Shown piece by piece: positions 18,364 to 27,663 of a DNA stretch of 64,000 nt. Source of the DNA: Terrabacter sp. Root85 (GTDB lineage Bacteria > Actinomycetota > Actinomycetes > Actinomycetales > Dermatophilaceae); contig NZ_LMIW01000001.1 of the NCBI RefSeq assembly GCF_001429185.1, positions 1,143,490-1,207,489 of the forward strand, written 5' to 3'. The notes under the pieces are model-generated. The model was not told where the DNA came from, did no database searches, and worked only from the letters and a program-made list of their open reading frames with translations. The position numbers and the translations under genes were made by a program. Every line of letters starts with the position of its first letter. Position 1 is the stretch's first letter.

Positions 18364-21153
18364 GTGAGCGACGACCTGCCTCCCAACGACGGAGACGACG
18401 CCAACGAGACGCCCGGCAACGAGACACCTGGCGACGAGACGCCCGACCAGAGCATCGAGGACATCCTCGGGCCCGACCCGGACGCCACCGACGCGAACGA
18501 CGACGACGGCGACCCGAACGCCAGGGCGGTCGTCGTGCCGACCGACCTCCCGCAGCACGACCGGGTCGAGCCGATCGACCTCAACACCGAGATGCAGCGC
18601 AGCTACATCGAGTACGCCATGTCGGTCATCGTGTCGCGCGCGCTGCCCGACGTCCGCGACGGCCTCAAGCCCGTGCACCGCCGCATCGTCTACGCGATGT
18701 ACGACGGCGGCTACCGCCCCGACCGGGGCTACAACAAGTGCGCGCGCGTCGTCGGCGACGTCATGGGTCACTACCACCCGCACGGCGACTCGGCGATCTA
18801 CGACGCCCTCGTGCGCCTCGTGCAGGACTGGTCGCTGCGCTATCCCCTCGTCGACGGTCAGGGCAACTTCGGCTCCCGCGGCAACGACGGCGCTGCTGCA
18901 CCGCGATACACCGAGTGCCGGATGGCCTCGATCGCGATGGAGATGGTGCGCGACATCGAGCAGGACACCGTCGACTTCGTCCCGAACTACGACGGCAAGA
19001 CGATGCAGCCCGCCGTGCTGCCGAGCCGCTTCCCGAACCTGCTCGTCAACGGCTCGGCCGGCATCGCGGTCGGCATGGCCACGCAGATCCCCGCGCACAA
19101 CCTGCGCGAGGTCGCGGCCGGCGCGCAGTACTACCTCGACCACCCGGACATCTCGCGCGAGGACCTCCTCGAGGCGCTGCTCGGGATCATCAAGGGCCCG
19201 GACTTCCCGACCGGCGCCCTGATCATGGGGCACAAGGGCATCGAGGACGCCTACCGCACGGGCCGCGGCTCGATCATCATGCGGGCCGTCGTCGAGGTCG
19301 AGGAGATCCGCAACCGGCAGTGCCTCGTCGTCACCGAGCTTCCGTACCAGGTCAACCCCGACATGCTCGCGATGAAGATCGCCGACCTCGTCAAGGACGG
19401 CAAGATCTCCGGCATTGCCGACATCAACGACGAGACCTCGGGGCGCACGGGCCAGCGTCTCGTCATCACGCTCAAGCGTGACGCCGTCGCCAAGGTCGTG
19501 CTCAACAACCTCTACAAGCACACGCAGCTGCAGACGACCTTCGGCGCCAACATGCTCGCCCTCGTCGACGAGGTGCCGCGCACCCTGCCGCTCGACGGCT
19601 TCATCCGGCACTGGGTCGACCACCAGGTCGAGGTCATCGTCCGGCGCACGACCTTCCGCCTGCGCAAGGCCCAGGCCGACATCCACATCCTGCGTGGCCT
19701 GCTCAAGGCGCTCGACCGGCTCGACGAGGTCATCGCCCTCATCCGGGGCTCGCGCACCGTCGAGATCGCCCGCGACGGCCTCATCGAGCTGCTCGAGATC
19801 GACGAGATCCAGGCCAACGCGATCCTCAACATGCAGCTGCGCCGCCTCGCGGCCCTCGAGCGCGAGAAGCTCATCGAGGCCCACGACGAGCTGCAGGCAC
19901 TCATCGACGAGTACACCGCGATCCTCGCCTCGCCGGTGCGCCAGCGCGAGATCATCAGCGAGGAGCTCGCCGGGATCGTCGAGCGCTACGGCGACGAGCG
20001 GCGCACGACGATCGTGCCCTTCGACGGCGACATGTCGATGGAGGACCTCATCCCCGAGGAGGACGTCGTCGTCACGATCACCCGTGGCGGCTACGCCAAG
20101 CGCACGCGCGTCGACCAGTACCGCTCGCAGAAGCGCGGCGGCAAGGGCGTCCGTGGTGCATCGCTGCGTGGCGAGGACGTCGTCGAGCACTTCTTCACGA
20201 CGACGACCCACCACTGGCTGCTCTTCTTCACCAACCTCGGCCGGGTCTACCGCGCCAAGGCCTACGAGCTGCCCGAGGGCTCGCGCGACAGCAAGGGCCA
20301 GCACGTGGCCAACCTGCTCGCGTTCCAGCCCGGCGAGCAGATCGCCCAGGTGCTCGCGGTCCGTGACTACGCGAAGGCCGACTACCTCGTCCTCGCCACC
20401 CGCGCGGGCCTCGTCAAGAAGACGCGCCTGGCCGACTACGACTCCAACCGTTCCGGCGGCCTCATCGCGGTCAACCTCCGCGAGGGCGACGAGCTCGTCG
20501 GCGCCGGCCTGGCCTCCAACCGCGACGACCTGCTGCTCGTCTCGCGCAAGGGCCAGTCGGTGCGCTTCACCGCGACCGACGAGGCGCTGCGCCCGATGGG
20601 CCGCTCGACCTCGGGCGTCACGGGCATGAAGTTCCGCGACGGCGACGACCTGCTCGCCATGTCGGTCGTCGAGGAGGGCGAGAGCCCCGACGTGTTCGTC
20701 GTCTTCGAGAACGGTCTCGCCAAGCGCACCCCGGTCTCGGAGTACCGCCTCCAGGGTCGCGGCGGCCTCGGCATCAAGGTCGCCAAGCTCTCCGAGAAGG
20801 GCGGCGACCTCGTCGGCGCCCTCACGGTCATCGACACCGACGAGGTCATGGTCGTCATGGAGAAGGGCAAGATCGTGCGCTCGCGCGTCGACGAGGTGCG
20901 CCACACCGGCCGCTCGTCGCAGGGTGTCAAGTTCGCGACGCCCGACAAGGGCGACTCGATCGTGGCCGTGGCCCGCAACGCCGAGTCCGCCATCGTCGTG
21001 GGCGAGGTCGAGGACGGCGAGGGGGCTGAGGGCGACGCGACGTCCGCTCCGGGAGCGCCCGCTACGGTTCCCGGCGCCGATGGCGTACCGTCGGACCAGA
21101 CGTCGGGTGACGAGGCGAGCTCGTCGGACACCGACAACGGAGGTGACGAATGA
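18364..21153 (+). CDS. gyrA: DNA gyrase subunit A
   Basis: DNA cleavage and religation subunit of gyrase. It is 929 aa with a GTG start. Residues 1-60 are a long acidic extension. The breakage-reunion domain starts at [19 protein letters not shown]. The quinolone-resistance region reads [18 protein letters not shown], with Ser and Asp in the positions usually linked to susceptibility, and the catalytic Tyr lies in [10 protein letters not shown]. The C-terminal beta-pinwheel has a gyrase-box-like QKRGGKGV (Q-R-G-G-K-G pattern). An Ala/Asp/Ser-rich tail ends the protein. Its stop overlaps the DUF3566 start. Confidence 0.98.
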   Translation: MSDDLPPNDGDDANETPGNETPGDETPDQSIEDILGPDPDATDANDDDGDPNARAVVVPTDLPQHDRVEPIDLNTEMQRSYIEYAMSVIVSRALPDVRDGLKPVHRRIVYAMYDGGYRPDRGYNKCARVVGDVMGHYHPHGDSAIYDALVRLVQDWSLRYPLVDGQGNFGSRGNDGAAAPRYTECRMASIAMEMVRDIEQDTVDFVPNYDGKTMQPAVLPSRFPNLLVNGSAGIAVGMATQIPAHNLREVAAGAQYYLDHPDISREDLLEALLGIIKGPDFPTGALIMGHKGIEDAYRTGRGSIIMRAVVEVEEIRNRQCLVVTELPYQVNPDMLAMKIADLVKDGKISGIADINDETSGRTGQRLVITLKRDAVAKVVLNNLYKHTQLQTTFGANMLALVDEVPRTLPLDGFIRHWVDHQVEVIVRRTTFRLRKAQADIHILRGLLKALDRLDEVIALIRGSRTVEIARDGLIELLEIDEIQANAILNMQLRRLAALEREKLIEAHDELQALIDEYTAILASPVRQREIISEELAGIVERYGDERRTTIVPFDGDMSMEDLIPEEDVVVTITRGGYAKRTRVDQYRSQKRGGKGVRGASLRGEDVVEHFFTTTTHHWLLFFTNLGRVYRAKAYELPEGSRDSKGQHVANLLAFQPGEQIAQVLAVRDYAKADYLVLATRAGLVKKTRLADYDSNRSGGLIAVNLREGDELVGAGLASNRDDLLLVSRKGQSVRFTATDEALRPMGRSTSGVTGMKFRDGDDLLAMSVVEEGESPDVFVVFENGLAKRTPVSEYRLQGRGGLGIKVAKLSEKGGDLVGALTVIDTDEVMVVMEKGKIVRSRVDEVRHTGRSSQGVKFATPDKGDSIVAVARNAESAIVVGEVEDGEGAEGDATSAPGAPATVPGADGVPSDQTSGDEASSSDTDNGGDE

Positions 21154-21815
21154 GCGCGACCAGCCCTGAGGGCTCCCTGAGCAGCCCGGGCACGTCGACC
21201 CGGACGGGCAGCGGCTCCGGCTTCACCGACGACCAGGGCCAGAACGGCTCCTACTACGCCTCGACCGGTTCGAGCGGGTCGTCCGGCAGCACGTCGGGTG
21301 CCTCGAGCGCGGACCCGGCCACCGCGCTCTCGCGCGGGGCGGTCACCAACCGCACGGCCCCGACGCAGCGGGTCGGCTCCGGCCAGTCCGGCGCCGGGTC
21401 GTCGACCGCCGCCGGTGCGCGCACCACGACCGCGCACCGCAAGCCCAAGGGCCCGCGGCGCGTCCGCCTCGCCGTCGCGCGCGTCGACCCGTGGTCGGTC
21501 ATGAAGATGAGCTTCCTGCTCTCCGTCGCGCTCGGCATCGCCGGCGTCATCCTCACGGCCGTCCTGTGGATGATCCTGTCGACGATGAACGTCTTCACCG
21601 ACATCGAGGGCGTGCTCCAGTCGCTCCAGACGACGACGTCCGACCCGTTCTCGATCAAGGACTACGTCGGCTTCGGCCGCGTCGTGTCGCTCTCGATCGT
21701 CATCGGTGTCATCGACGTCATCCTCATGACGGCGATCGCGACCGTCATGGCCTTCCTCTACAACATCTGCTCGGCCCTCGTCGGCGGCGTGCAGCTGACG
21801 CTCACCGACGACTGA
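21150..21815 (+). CDS. DUF3566 membrane protein
   Basis: DUF3566 proteins are almost always encoded directly after gyrA in actinobacteria; their function is unknown. The 221-aa protein has a Ser/Gly/Thr-rich disordered N-terminal half (residues 1-105). The domain follows with [20 protein letters not shown] and two transmembrane helices: [20 protein letters not shown] (about 125-144) and [20 protein letters not shown] (about 180-199). It closes with an [20 protein letters not shown] tail. ATG 21150 overlaps the gyrA TGA by 4 bp, implying coupling. Confidence 0.93.
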   Translation: MSATSPEGSLSSPGTSTRTGSGSGFTDDQGQNGSYYASTGSSGSSGSTSGASSADPATALSRGAVTNRTAPTQRVGSGQSGAGSSTAAGARTTTAHRKPKGPRRVRLAVARVDPWSVMKMSFLLSVALGIAGVILTAVLWMILSTMNVFTDIEGVLQSLQTTTSDPFSIKDYVGFGRVVSLSIVIGVIDVILMTAIATVMAFLYNICSALVGGVQLTLTDD

Positions 21816-21893
21816 GCCGGTCCGAGCCGGTCTGAGCCGGCCCCCGTCGACTCTCGGCCGGCGTCGCGGACGCGGCCACACGGCATACGCAAG

Positions 21894-21925
21894 CGGCCCC
21901 TACCCTCACGGGCGGGGGCCGTTTT
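21894..21925 (+). terminator. Intrinsic terminator after gyrB-gyrA-DUF3566
   Basis: CGGCCCC (21894-21900) pairs with GGGGCCG (21915-21921), followed by TTTT. This is a conventional intrinsic terminator. A GGCATAC 7-mer lies just upstream at 21882-21888. Confidence 0.8.
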
Positions 21926-22013
21926 GTATGAGGCGAGGTGCATCGGGTAACGTTTCCCCTCGCGTCCGGTCGTCATCTCTGATGGTGTGGATCGGGCGCG
22001 CGAAGGTGACGAT

Positions 22014-22090
22014 GGGCCTATAGCTCAGACGGTTAGAGCGCTTCCCTGATAAGGAAGAGGTCGGAGGTTCAAGTCCTCCTAGGCCCACCA
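22014..22090 (+). tRNA. tRNA-Ile(GAU)
   Basis: Cloverleaf read directly: acceptor GGGCCTA/TAGGCCC, D-arm TAGCTCAGACGGTTAGAGC, anticodon arm CTTCC-CTGATAA-GGAAG with anticodon GAT, T-arm GGAGGTTCAAGTCCTCC, discriminator A and encoded CCA. The tRNA-Ile then tRNA-Ala order after gyrA/DUF3566 is conserved in actinobacteria. Confidence 0.98.
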
Positions 22091-22119
22091 TCACCGCCAC
22101 CACGGAGAGGATCCCTCGC

Positions 22120-22299
22120 ATGCTGAAGCGTCTCGCCCTCGTCGGTGCAGCCGTCGCCGGCGTCGTCTTCCTTCGCAAGAAGGCCAAGCAGCAGCAGGCC
22201 GAGCAGGACCTGTGGACCCAGGCCACCGACGACGTGCAGGCGCCCGTCGCACCGGCCACCGCCCCCACGGCGACCGACGAGGCCGACACCTCGGCCTGA
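22120..22299 (+). CDS. DLW-39 family small protein
   Basis: A 59-residue protein encoded between tRNA-Ile and tRNA-Ala. It starts MLKRLALVGAAVAGVVFLRK: a short hydrophobic N-terminal helix ending in a basic patch. The EQDLWTQATD segment supplies the Asp-Leu-Trp motif that names the family. It ends in an Ala/Pro/Thr-rich tail. Small proteins of this type are a regular feature next to these tRNAs in actinobacteria. The role is unknown; a single-helix membrane-associated protein is likely. A GGAGAGG site precedes the ATG. Confidence 0.85.
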   Translation: MLKRLALVGAAVAGVVFLRKKAKQQQAEQDLWTQATDDVQAPVAPATAPTATDEADTSA

Positions 22300-22317
22300 G
22301 GCCGCTCTCCCCCACTC

Positions 22318-22393
22318 GGGGCCATGGCGCAATTGGTAGCGCACCTGCTTTGCAAGCAGGGGGTTAGGGGTTCGAGTCCCCTTGGCTCCACCA
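22318..22393 (+). tRNA. tRNA-Ala(UGC)
   Basis: Acceptor GGGGCCA/TGGCTCC, anticodon arm CCTGC-TTTGCAA-GCAGG with anticodon TGC, T-arm AGGGGTTCGAGTCCCCT, discriminator A and encoded CCA. The gene is intact. Its 3' half is duplicated 12.2 kb downstream and served as the island's attachment site. Confidence 0.98.
22349..22393 (+). repeat. attL: 3' half of tRNA-Ala
   Basis: The 45 bp from the anticodon loop to the encoded CCA recur at 34552-34597 with one inserted A and one C-to-T change. The intact tRNA lies on this side, so this is the tRNA-restoring junction of the island. Confidence 0.88.
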
Positions 22394-22403
22394 CATGTCA
22401 GAA

Positions 22404-22428
22404 CCCCTTTCCGGTCACCGGGGAGGGG
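22404..22428 (+). terminator. Hairpin after tRNA-Ala, inside the island end
   Basis: CCCCTTTCCGG (22404-22414) and CCGGGGAGGGG (22418-22428) form a stem around a TCA loop, followed by CTCTTTC. It now ends the tRNA transcript. A weaker hairpin at 34601-34629, beyond attR, may be the pre-insertion terminator. Confidence 0.7.
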
Positions 22429-22440
22429 CTCTTTCGTGCC

Positions 22441-22462
22441 CGTACTGCAAATAAGTACTGCA
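22441..22462 (+). repeat. GTACTGCA double repeat, left copy
   Basis: CGTACTGCAAATAAGTACTGC holds two copies of GTACTGCA in direct orientation with a 6-bp spacer. A matching 22-bp element, identical except for two or three spacer bases, lies near the other island end at 34445-34466. The position inside both ends suggests arm-type recombinase or excisionase sites. Confidence 0.7.
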
Positions 22463-22727
22463 GTTCCGGTCGTCAGGACCCTCATCCGAAGGCCTCCCCA
22501 CTGCCGCCCGTCACGCGATCAGCCTGTGCCACGAGTGCCCCGTCCGCGCCATGTGTCTTGCCTCCGCGCTCGTGTTCCGCGAGGAGTACGGCGTCAGCGG
22601 TGGACTCACCCCGGGCGAACGACGGCCCCTCGAAACTCGCCTGGCTCGAGGGGAAGCACTGGGTGAGGTGCTCAGCTCGGCACTAAGCTACTCCGACGAG
22701 CGCAACCAGCAGGGTGCGGCCCGATGA
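22455..22727 (+). pseudogene. WhiB-like regulator fragment
   Basis: The open frame reads LCHECPVRAMCLASALVFRE, then YGVSGGLTPGERR. This is the WhiB Fe-S region (C-x2-C-x5-C) and the following turn, where the usual G[VI]WGG is GVSGG. The upstream quarter with the first cysteine is missing: a stop codon lies at 22452-22454 and no ATG or GTG start precedes the conserved part. It is too degraded to be functional. WhiB genes are common in actinobacterial mobile elements. Confidence 0.65.
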
Positions 22728-22982
22728 GCTCCCACCTGGACGCGGCGTCGTCCACGAGCTCGCCCTCAAGGAAGGCGTCTGCGTTCGGCCCCTGCTCCAT
22801 CGCGTGACGGACCGAGAGACCGGGGAGCACACCGTCGTCGTGAGCCATGCCGCTCGGTCCGCGAGTGGCGCTGCCCCAGCTGTGCCGAGGTCGCCAGACG
22901 CCTGCGGATGCAGCAGTGCTCAGAAGGCTGGCGCCTCGACCACGAGCCAGGTCGTCTCGGCGCCTCGTGGAGCGAGTTCTGA
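22714..22982 (+). pseudogene. Replication initiator fragment (actinobacterial plasmid/AICE type), frameshifted
   Basis: One frame reads ELALKEGVCVRPLLHRVTDR then ETGEHTVVV. A second frame continues with CRSVREWRCPSCAEVARRLR and MQQCSEGWRLDHEP before a stop at 22980. Together they match the N-terminal zinc-binding part of replication initiator proteins of actinobacterial integrative and conjugative elements. A frameshift near 22840 and an early stop show it is dead, and the remainder is missing. The assignment is from motif memory only. Confidence 0.55.
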
Positions 22983-23102
22983 GTGTGGGCTGCCCATCCT
23001 CTTCCGGCGCGGACTCGTCCGCATTCTCCGCGGTGTCGACGACGCTTGAAAACAAGGCCATAGCGACGGTCGAAAACGAGGCCACCCAGACAGATTGGTT
23101 GG

Positions 23103-24332
23103 GTGATCTCAGTGGAGGATTGGGCTCTGATCGGGCGGCTGGTCGCGGACGGTGTTCCGCAGCGCCAGGTAGCCAAGGATCTCGGGGTCGGACGGTCGAC
23201 GGTGGCGCGGGCGTTGGCCTCGGATCGGCCGCCGAAGTACGAGCGGCCGGCGGTGCCGACGTCGTTCACGCCGTTCGAGTCGCTGATGCGGCAACTGCTC
23301 GCGGCGACGCCGGACATGCCGGCCACGGTGATCGCCGAGCGGGTCTGCTGTGGCGGGTCGATCACGTGGTTCCGTGACAACGTCCGACGATTGCGTCCGC
23401 AGTATCGGCCGGTCGACCCCGCGGACTGGTTGGCGTGGCTGCCCGGGGACGCGGCGCAGTGCGACCTGTGGTTCCCGCCCAAGAAGATCCCGCTCGAGGA
23501 CGGCTCGAAGGTCCTGCTGCCGGTCATGGTGATCACCGCGGCCCACTCACGGTTCATGGTCGGCCGGATGATCCCGACCCGGCACACCGAGGATCTGCTG
23601 CTCGGCATGTGGGTGCGGCTCCAGCGCCTCGGCCGAGTCCCACGCAGGCTGATCTGGGACAACGAGTCCGGCATCGGCCGCGGCAAGAGGCACGCCGAAG
23701 GCGTGGGGGCGTTCACCGGCACACTGGCTACCACGCTGCAGCGGTTGAACCCCTACGACCCCGAGTCCAAGGGCGTGGTGGAGCGTCGCAACGGGTTCTT
23801 CGAGACCTTCTTCATGCCGGGCCGGACCTTCGAGTCACCGGCCGACTTCAACACCCAGTTCGCCGACTGGCTCACCATCGCGAACGCCCGGATCGTGCGC
23901 ACCACCAAGGCTCGTCCGGTCGAGCTGCTCGATGTCGACAGGGCGGCGATGCTTCCCCTGCCGCCCGTGGCGCCGACCGTGGGTTGGGTTAACCGGGTCC
24001 GTTTGGGTCGTAACTACTACGTCCGCGTCGACTCGTCGGACTACTCGGTCGACCCGGCGGTGATCGGCCGGTTCGTCGACCTGACCGCGGACCTGGCCAG
24101 GGTCGAGGTGCGCCACGAAGGACGCCTCGTCGCCGCTCACGACCGAGTCTGGGCACGCGGCATGACCATCACCGATCCCGTCCACGTCGCCGCGACCAAG
24201 GTGCTGCGCGAGCAGTTCCAGCGACCCCGACCAGCGCCGGATCCCCAGGAGGGCTTGGCGCGCGACCTGGCCAACTACGACCGCGCGCTCGGGCTCCTCG
24301 ACGGCGGGCTCGCCGATGGTGAGGTGGCCTGA
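23103..24332 (+). CDS. istA: IS21-family transposase IstA
   Basis: DDE transposase of IS21. The 409-aa protein starts with GTG. The N-terminal HTH includes LVADGVPQRQVAKDLGVGRS. In the catalytic core, Asp121 is in AAQCDLWFPP, the second Asp in RLIWDNESG and the Glu in YDPESKGVVERRNGFFE, giving the D-D-E triad. A beta-barrel-like C-terminal part contains GRNYYVRVDSSDYSVDP. It overlaps istB by one base (TGATG), so IstB translation is probably coupled. No inactivating change is visible. Confidence 0.95.
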   Translation: MISVEDWALIGRLVADGVPQRQVAKDLGVGRSTVARALASDRPPKYERPAVPTSFTPFESLMRQLLAATPDMPATVIAERVCCGGSITWFRDNVRRLRPQYRPVDPADWLAWLPGDAAQCDLWFPPKKIPLEDGSKVLLPVMVITAAHSRFMVGRMIPTRHTEDLLLGMWVRLQRLGRVPRRLIWDNESGIGRGKRHAEGVGAFTGTLATTLQRLNPYDPESKGVVERRNGFFETFFMPGRTFESPADFNTQFADWLTIANARIVRTTKARPVELLDVDRAAMLPLPPVAPTVGWVNRVRLGRNYYVRVDSSDYSVDPAVIGRFVDLTADLARVEVRHEGRLVAAHDRVWARGMTITDPVHVAATKVLREQFQRPRPAPDPQEGLARDLANYDRALGLLDGGLADGEVA

Positions 24333-25141
24333 TGACCACCAGGACCAACAAGGCGAAGAGCAACGGCAGCGAGCCGCTCAAGCAGCTGACCTACTTGGCG
24401 TCGGCGTTGAAAGCGCCCCGGATCATCGAGGCCGCCGCGCGGCTGGCCGACCACGCCCGCGACGCGGGATGGACCCACGAGGAATACCTCGCCGCAGTGC
24501 TGGACCGTGAAGTCGCAGCCCGCAACGCATCCGGCGCACAGCTACGCATCCGGGCCGCCGGGTTCGCCGCAAGGAAGACGATCGAAGAGTTCGACTGGGA
24601 CGCCCAACCCGCGGTCCGTCAGCAGATCGCCGCACTCGCCTCCGGCGGCTTCCTCACCGAGGCCCGCAACGTCGTGCTACTCGGCCCGCCCGGCACCGGC
24701 AAGACCCACCTGGCCACCGGCCCGGGCATCGCCGCCGCGCACCACGGACACCGGGTCCCGTTCGCGACCGCGACCGAGTGGGTCACCCGCCTGACCGAGG
24801 CCCACCGCGCCGGCCGGCTCCCGCAAGAGCTCACGCGGCTGCGGCGCTACGGACTGATCATCGTCGACGAAGTCGGCTGCCTGCCCTTCGAGCAAGACGC
24901 CGCGAACCTGTTCTTCCAGCTCGTCTCATCCCGCTACGAACACGCCTCGCTGATCCTCACCTCCAACCTGCCGTTCAGCGGCTGGGGAGGTGTCTTCGGT
25001 GACCAAGCCGTCGCCGCCGCGATGACCGACCGCGTCGTCCACCACGCCGACGTCCTCACCCTCAAAGGCGCCAGCTACCGGCTCCGCAACCGCGACATCG
25101 ACACGTTGCCCAGCATCAGAACCCAGGACACGGCAGACTAG
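24332..25141 (+). CDS. istB: IS21-family helper ATPase IstB
   Basis: IstB is the AAA+ ATPase that selects target DNA and stimulates IstA. The 269-aa length matches the family. Walker A is NVVLLGPPGTGKTHLATGPG (about 112-131); the usual A-x-G after THL is altered to ATGPG. Walker B is LIIVDEVGCLPFE (about 175-187). Sensor 1 is LILTSNLPFSGW, followed by DRVVHHADVLTLKGASYRLR. The gene ends 65 bp before the right end of the element. Confidence 0.95.
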   Translation: MTTRTNKAKSNGSEPLKQLTYLASALKAPRIIEAAARLADHARDAGWTHEEYLAAVLDREVAARNASGAQLRIRAAGFAARKTIEEFDWDAQPAVRQQIAALASGGFLTEARNVVLLGPPGTGKTHLATGPGIAAAHHGHRVPFATATEWVTRLTEAHRAGRLPQELTRLRRYGLIIVDEVGCLPFEQDAANLFFQLVSSRYEHASLILTSNLPFSGWGGVFGDQAVAAAMTDRVVHHADVLTLKGASYRLRNRDIDTLPSIRTQDTAD

Positions 25142-25206
25142 AAACCACGAACTGGTGGCCTCGATTTGGAACGTCGGATCGGCCTCAGGTGTGAGCGTTG
25201 TCGACA

Positions 25207-25763
25207 CGCGGGTCATCCTGGTCGCTGGGATCCGGCTCATGGGCTAGTTCTGCTAATCGTCTTCGTAAATGCGCAGACTCCAGCCACGAACTCGTGCTCC
25301 ATAAAACCCGGGACACCCCAAAGTCTCCCGACATCCCGGGGCGGTTCAGACCGCCACCACGTCATAGGACGGGCAGCCCGCCAGTTGCGGCGCGGACTCA
25401 GCCGTGACGGTGAGCCTGCCAGATTCTGGTTCGACCTCGATCACCGTGCAGGCCCTCGAGGCCGACCAGCGCGTCGCAGTTGTCGCAGTTGTTGGTCAGG
25501 GAACACTGCAGCACAGCACGAAGCGAGCTCGGTCATCGTCGAGGTCCTCGGAAGATCCGGCTCTCGGTCGTTCCACCTCCTGGGGGCCTCGACCCCACCT
25601 CAGCGAATCACTAGCGCGGCGTGTCCACCCGCCCGTCTCAGGTACGAAGAGCCCAGCTATTGAGGCCGCTTCTCCGATGCAAGCTCACAGGCGATCGCCG
25701 CCGAGGTGAACTACCGCAAAGATCAGCGGGCCGGATCCAAGGCAAAGCGGATGCCGCGCGCGC
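25207..25763. other. Gene-poor stretch between IS21 and the ImmA partner gene
   Basis: These 557 bp contain only short overlapping frames with no recognisable domain, start site or codon bias. One frame near 25676-25770 reads ASSQAIAAEVNYRKDQRAGS, which could be the tail of a lost gene but has no intact upstream part. I interpret the stretch as debris of the ancestral element plus the 3' flank of the leftward gene ending at 25764. Confidence 0.5.
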
Positions 25764-26798
25764 TTATCGCTTCCACAGTTCCGAGTCAATGCTCCTATTG
25801 CGAGGACTGCTCCGGCGTAGGTTACGCGAAACATCATTGAGATCACGCGTAATGTGGCTCAACCAAGCGTGTCTATCCCCGACATCGAGGCCCAACTCGC
25901 TGAGCATATCCTCACTCCATTCCTGCTCCTCCGACAGTTCCGGCCTCAGTGAGAAGGAGACGTTCGAAATCTGATACAGACTTGGCCTCTTCTCGAAGCC
26001 GTGGCGACCGAATTTAGAACTTGAGGGGAGGCCGCCACTCCTTGATACGCCGAAAGGGTTGCCGAAAGGGGTCTCCGGACTTACATCTCCAACGACTCCA
26101 TCGGCGCTCCAGTGGGAAAACCTCCCCAAAGATTGTCCTTGCATGTCGATTTCATTAACCTTAGCATTCTTCTGCACGACAACTTTAGGCACCTTGGTTC
26201 GCCTCACCCGAAGATGAGACATCCCCAAGCGGTACTCCACACGAAGGAAATCAACGTACGAAAGATAAACGTCAGTCTCAGTTCTAACATGCGTTAGGGC
26301 CGAAGGTCGAGGCGTGGAAGTCTTTACGGAGAAGACTTGATGCCTCCTCTCCGCCGTGAGTTCATCCGGCTGCCGCCAATAGTCTGGCAGGATGGCAGAT
26401 TTCACGTCATCCCTAGCCTCACGAACGCGCGACCGCACTCCATCCGTCGTCTCGTACGCTGACAACGCCTCCGACAGCGAGGAAGCTGTGCCCGGCCGGA
26501 GAACCGAGTTTCGTACGGTCTCACGAATGTCGGGGACCGGCGAAACGACTAAATAGCGCTTTGGAGAAGTGGCACTCGGACTAAGTTCTGTCGGGTCTAC
26601 TCGCGACAGGCACCTATCACGGCTGACCCAAGAGTGCTCGAGCACTAGGTGCAAGCGCATCATCCTAAAGATCCACTGACGATCTCCCTGAAACCAGTTG
26701 CTTCTCCGTGTCAGATCGACCGCCAGGGGGATTGACAGATATGTCGTTGTATCTGCCGTTTTCGGCAGGAGAGTCGGGGGCAGCGCGAGATCGGTCAC
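25764..26798 (-). CDS. Unknown protein paired with ImmA/IrrE-like protease
   Basis: A 344-aa protein I do not recognise. I chose the GTG at 26798 because GGAGG lies 9 bp upstream, giving a 19-bp gap to the ImmA gene; a longer frame to 26885 would overlap it. The N-terminus reads TDLALPPTLLPKTADTTTYL. The sequence is mixed alpha/beta with several predicted strands (YLVVSPVPDIRETV, DVYLSYVDFLRVEYRLG) and no transmembrane segment. It may be the substrate, antitoxin or effector partner of the protease in the same operon. Codon use is clearly less GC-biased than in the backbone genes. Confidence 0.6.
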   Translation of the reverse strand: MTDLALPPTLLPKTADTTTYLSIPLAVDLTRRSNWFQGDRQWIFRMMRLHLVLEHSWVSRDRCLSRVDPTELSPSATSPKRYLVVSPVPDIRETVRNSVLRPGTASSLSEALSAYETTDGVRSRVREARDDVKSAILPDYWRQPDELTAERRHQVFSVKTSTPRPSALTHVRTETDVYLSYVDFLRVEYRLGMSHLRVRRTKVPKVVVQKNAKVNEIDMQGQSLGRFSHWSADGVVGDVSPETPFGNPFGVSRSGGLPSSSKFGRHGFEKRPSLYQISNVSFSLRPELSEEQEWSEDMLSELGLDVGDRHAWLSHITRDLNDVSRNLRRSSPRNRSIDSELWKR

Positions 26799-26817
26799 AA
26801 TGACTGGCCTCCGAGAT

Positions 26818-27588
26818 TCAGAAAGAGTCGTGGTGCCGGAACGAAAAGCCGGGTGTATCCGGAGTGGACTCAGGCAAACCCTCATCCTCCGGATCCCGCT
26901 TGTTCCATCCCAGCCGTGAAGCGTGGATCAAAGCCGCTCTGTATACTGGCTCACTGATAAGCCTAAGTTCCTCAGCACGTTTGAGAGCGGCTAGTCTCGT
27001 GACTCCAAAAGCCTCACTGATCGACTCTACGACTTGCCACGCGAATGGCTTAATTCCGGTTGCTGGCAGTGCTTGTGCAGGGATAAGCAGAGATCCAGCA
27101 AAGCGATTTGCTTGCTTCTCGGCGAGCTTGGAAGGGGCAAATTCTCGGTGCATCAGCAGGTGCCCCAGCTCGTGAGCGGCGTCGAAACGTACACGCTTTC
27201 GACCCCCACCCTCCGTCTTTACCAAGACCAACGGCTGATCGAACACCCAGCATGAAAATGCACTGATATTCTCGGAAGTTTGTGGCATCTTTCCCAAGAC
27301 AATCCCCAAGTTTGACAAGACCCAGTTGACGTTGGGGATCGGGCCGTTGCCCACACCGAGCCTGTCTCTGAGCACTGTCGCGAGAATCTCCGGAGCCAGG
27401 GCCGACGACCCGGAAATGCTCGGCTGGGGGTGATCTTGGAGAAAGGGTCGCCAATCCTCCCAAACCGCGTTCACTCTTTCGTACACCAAGGACAGGTCCG
27501 CATCGTCTGCAGCATGGGCGGCTCGAAAGTGACCGAAGTCAACGGCGTGGAACATCGGCTCATCCAGCTCGAACTTTAACTGTGTCAC
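26818..27588 (-). CDS. ImmA/IrrE-family metallopeptidase
   Basis: Zinc protease of the COG2856 type. ImmA cleaves the ImmR repressor of ICEBs1 and IrrE cleaves DdrO, so these proteins switch on mobile elements or damage responses. The 256-aa protein has the motif RFDAAHELGHLLMHRE (about 142-157), containing HELGH, followed by EKQANRFAGSLLIP, the standard third-ligand region. There is no N-terminal HTH of the HipB/XRE type, so a separate repressor would be expected; none lies nearby. It is the first gene of a two-gene leftward operon. Confidence 0.85.
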   Translation of the reverse strand: MTQLKFELDEPMFHAVDFGHFRAAHAADDADLSLVYERVNAVWEDWRPFLQDHPQPSISGSSALAPEILATVLRDRLGVGNGPIPNVNWVLSNLGIVLGKMPQTSENISAFSCWVFDQPLVLVKTEGGGRKRVRFDAAHELGHLLMHREFAPSKLAEKQANRFAGSLLIPAQALPATGIKPFAWQVVESISEAFGVTRLAALKRAEELRLISEPVYRAALIHASRLGWNKRDPEDEGLPESTPDTPGFSFRHHDSF

Positions 27589-27663
27589 AACTGGCCTCCT
27601 GCGAACCGGGGCGATGATTCACGATACGGCCCGCGACCGCGTCGAGGGAACCAACACGCCGCA

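Larger units (their letters stand above)
23034..25206 (+). mobile_element. IS21-family insertion sequence, apparently intact
   Basis: The element is about 2,173 bp. It begins TGTCGACGACGC and ends GCGTTGTCGACA (5'-TG...CA-3' ends), with imperfect terminal inverted repeats about 53 bp long (23034-23086 and 25154-25206). Both ends also share GAGGCCACC and its complement as inner repeats. It is flanked by a 5-bp direct repeat CGCGG (23029-23033 and 25207-25211), the target duplication. istA and istB are complete and overlap by one base. It inserted into already degraded mobile-element DNA. Confidence 0.92.

Noticed and set aside
18310..20904. An 864-codon leftward reading frame antisense to gyrA
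   Set aside because: It is an antisense shadow of a conserved gene, with low-complexity Val/Asp/Arg content.
22014..22393. Part of an rRNA operon spacer (tRNA-Ile and tRNA-Ala often lie between 16S and 23S)
   Set aside because: No rRNA sequence flanks the tRNAs; a DLW-39 protein gene lies between them, as in the separate origin-proximal tRNA pair of actinobacteria.
25166..25663. A 165-codon rightward frame starting inside the IS21 right end
   Set aside because: It begins in the IS terminal repeat and has no domain or codon bias; it is likely noncoding debris.
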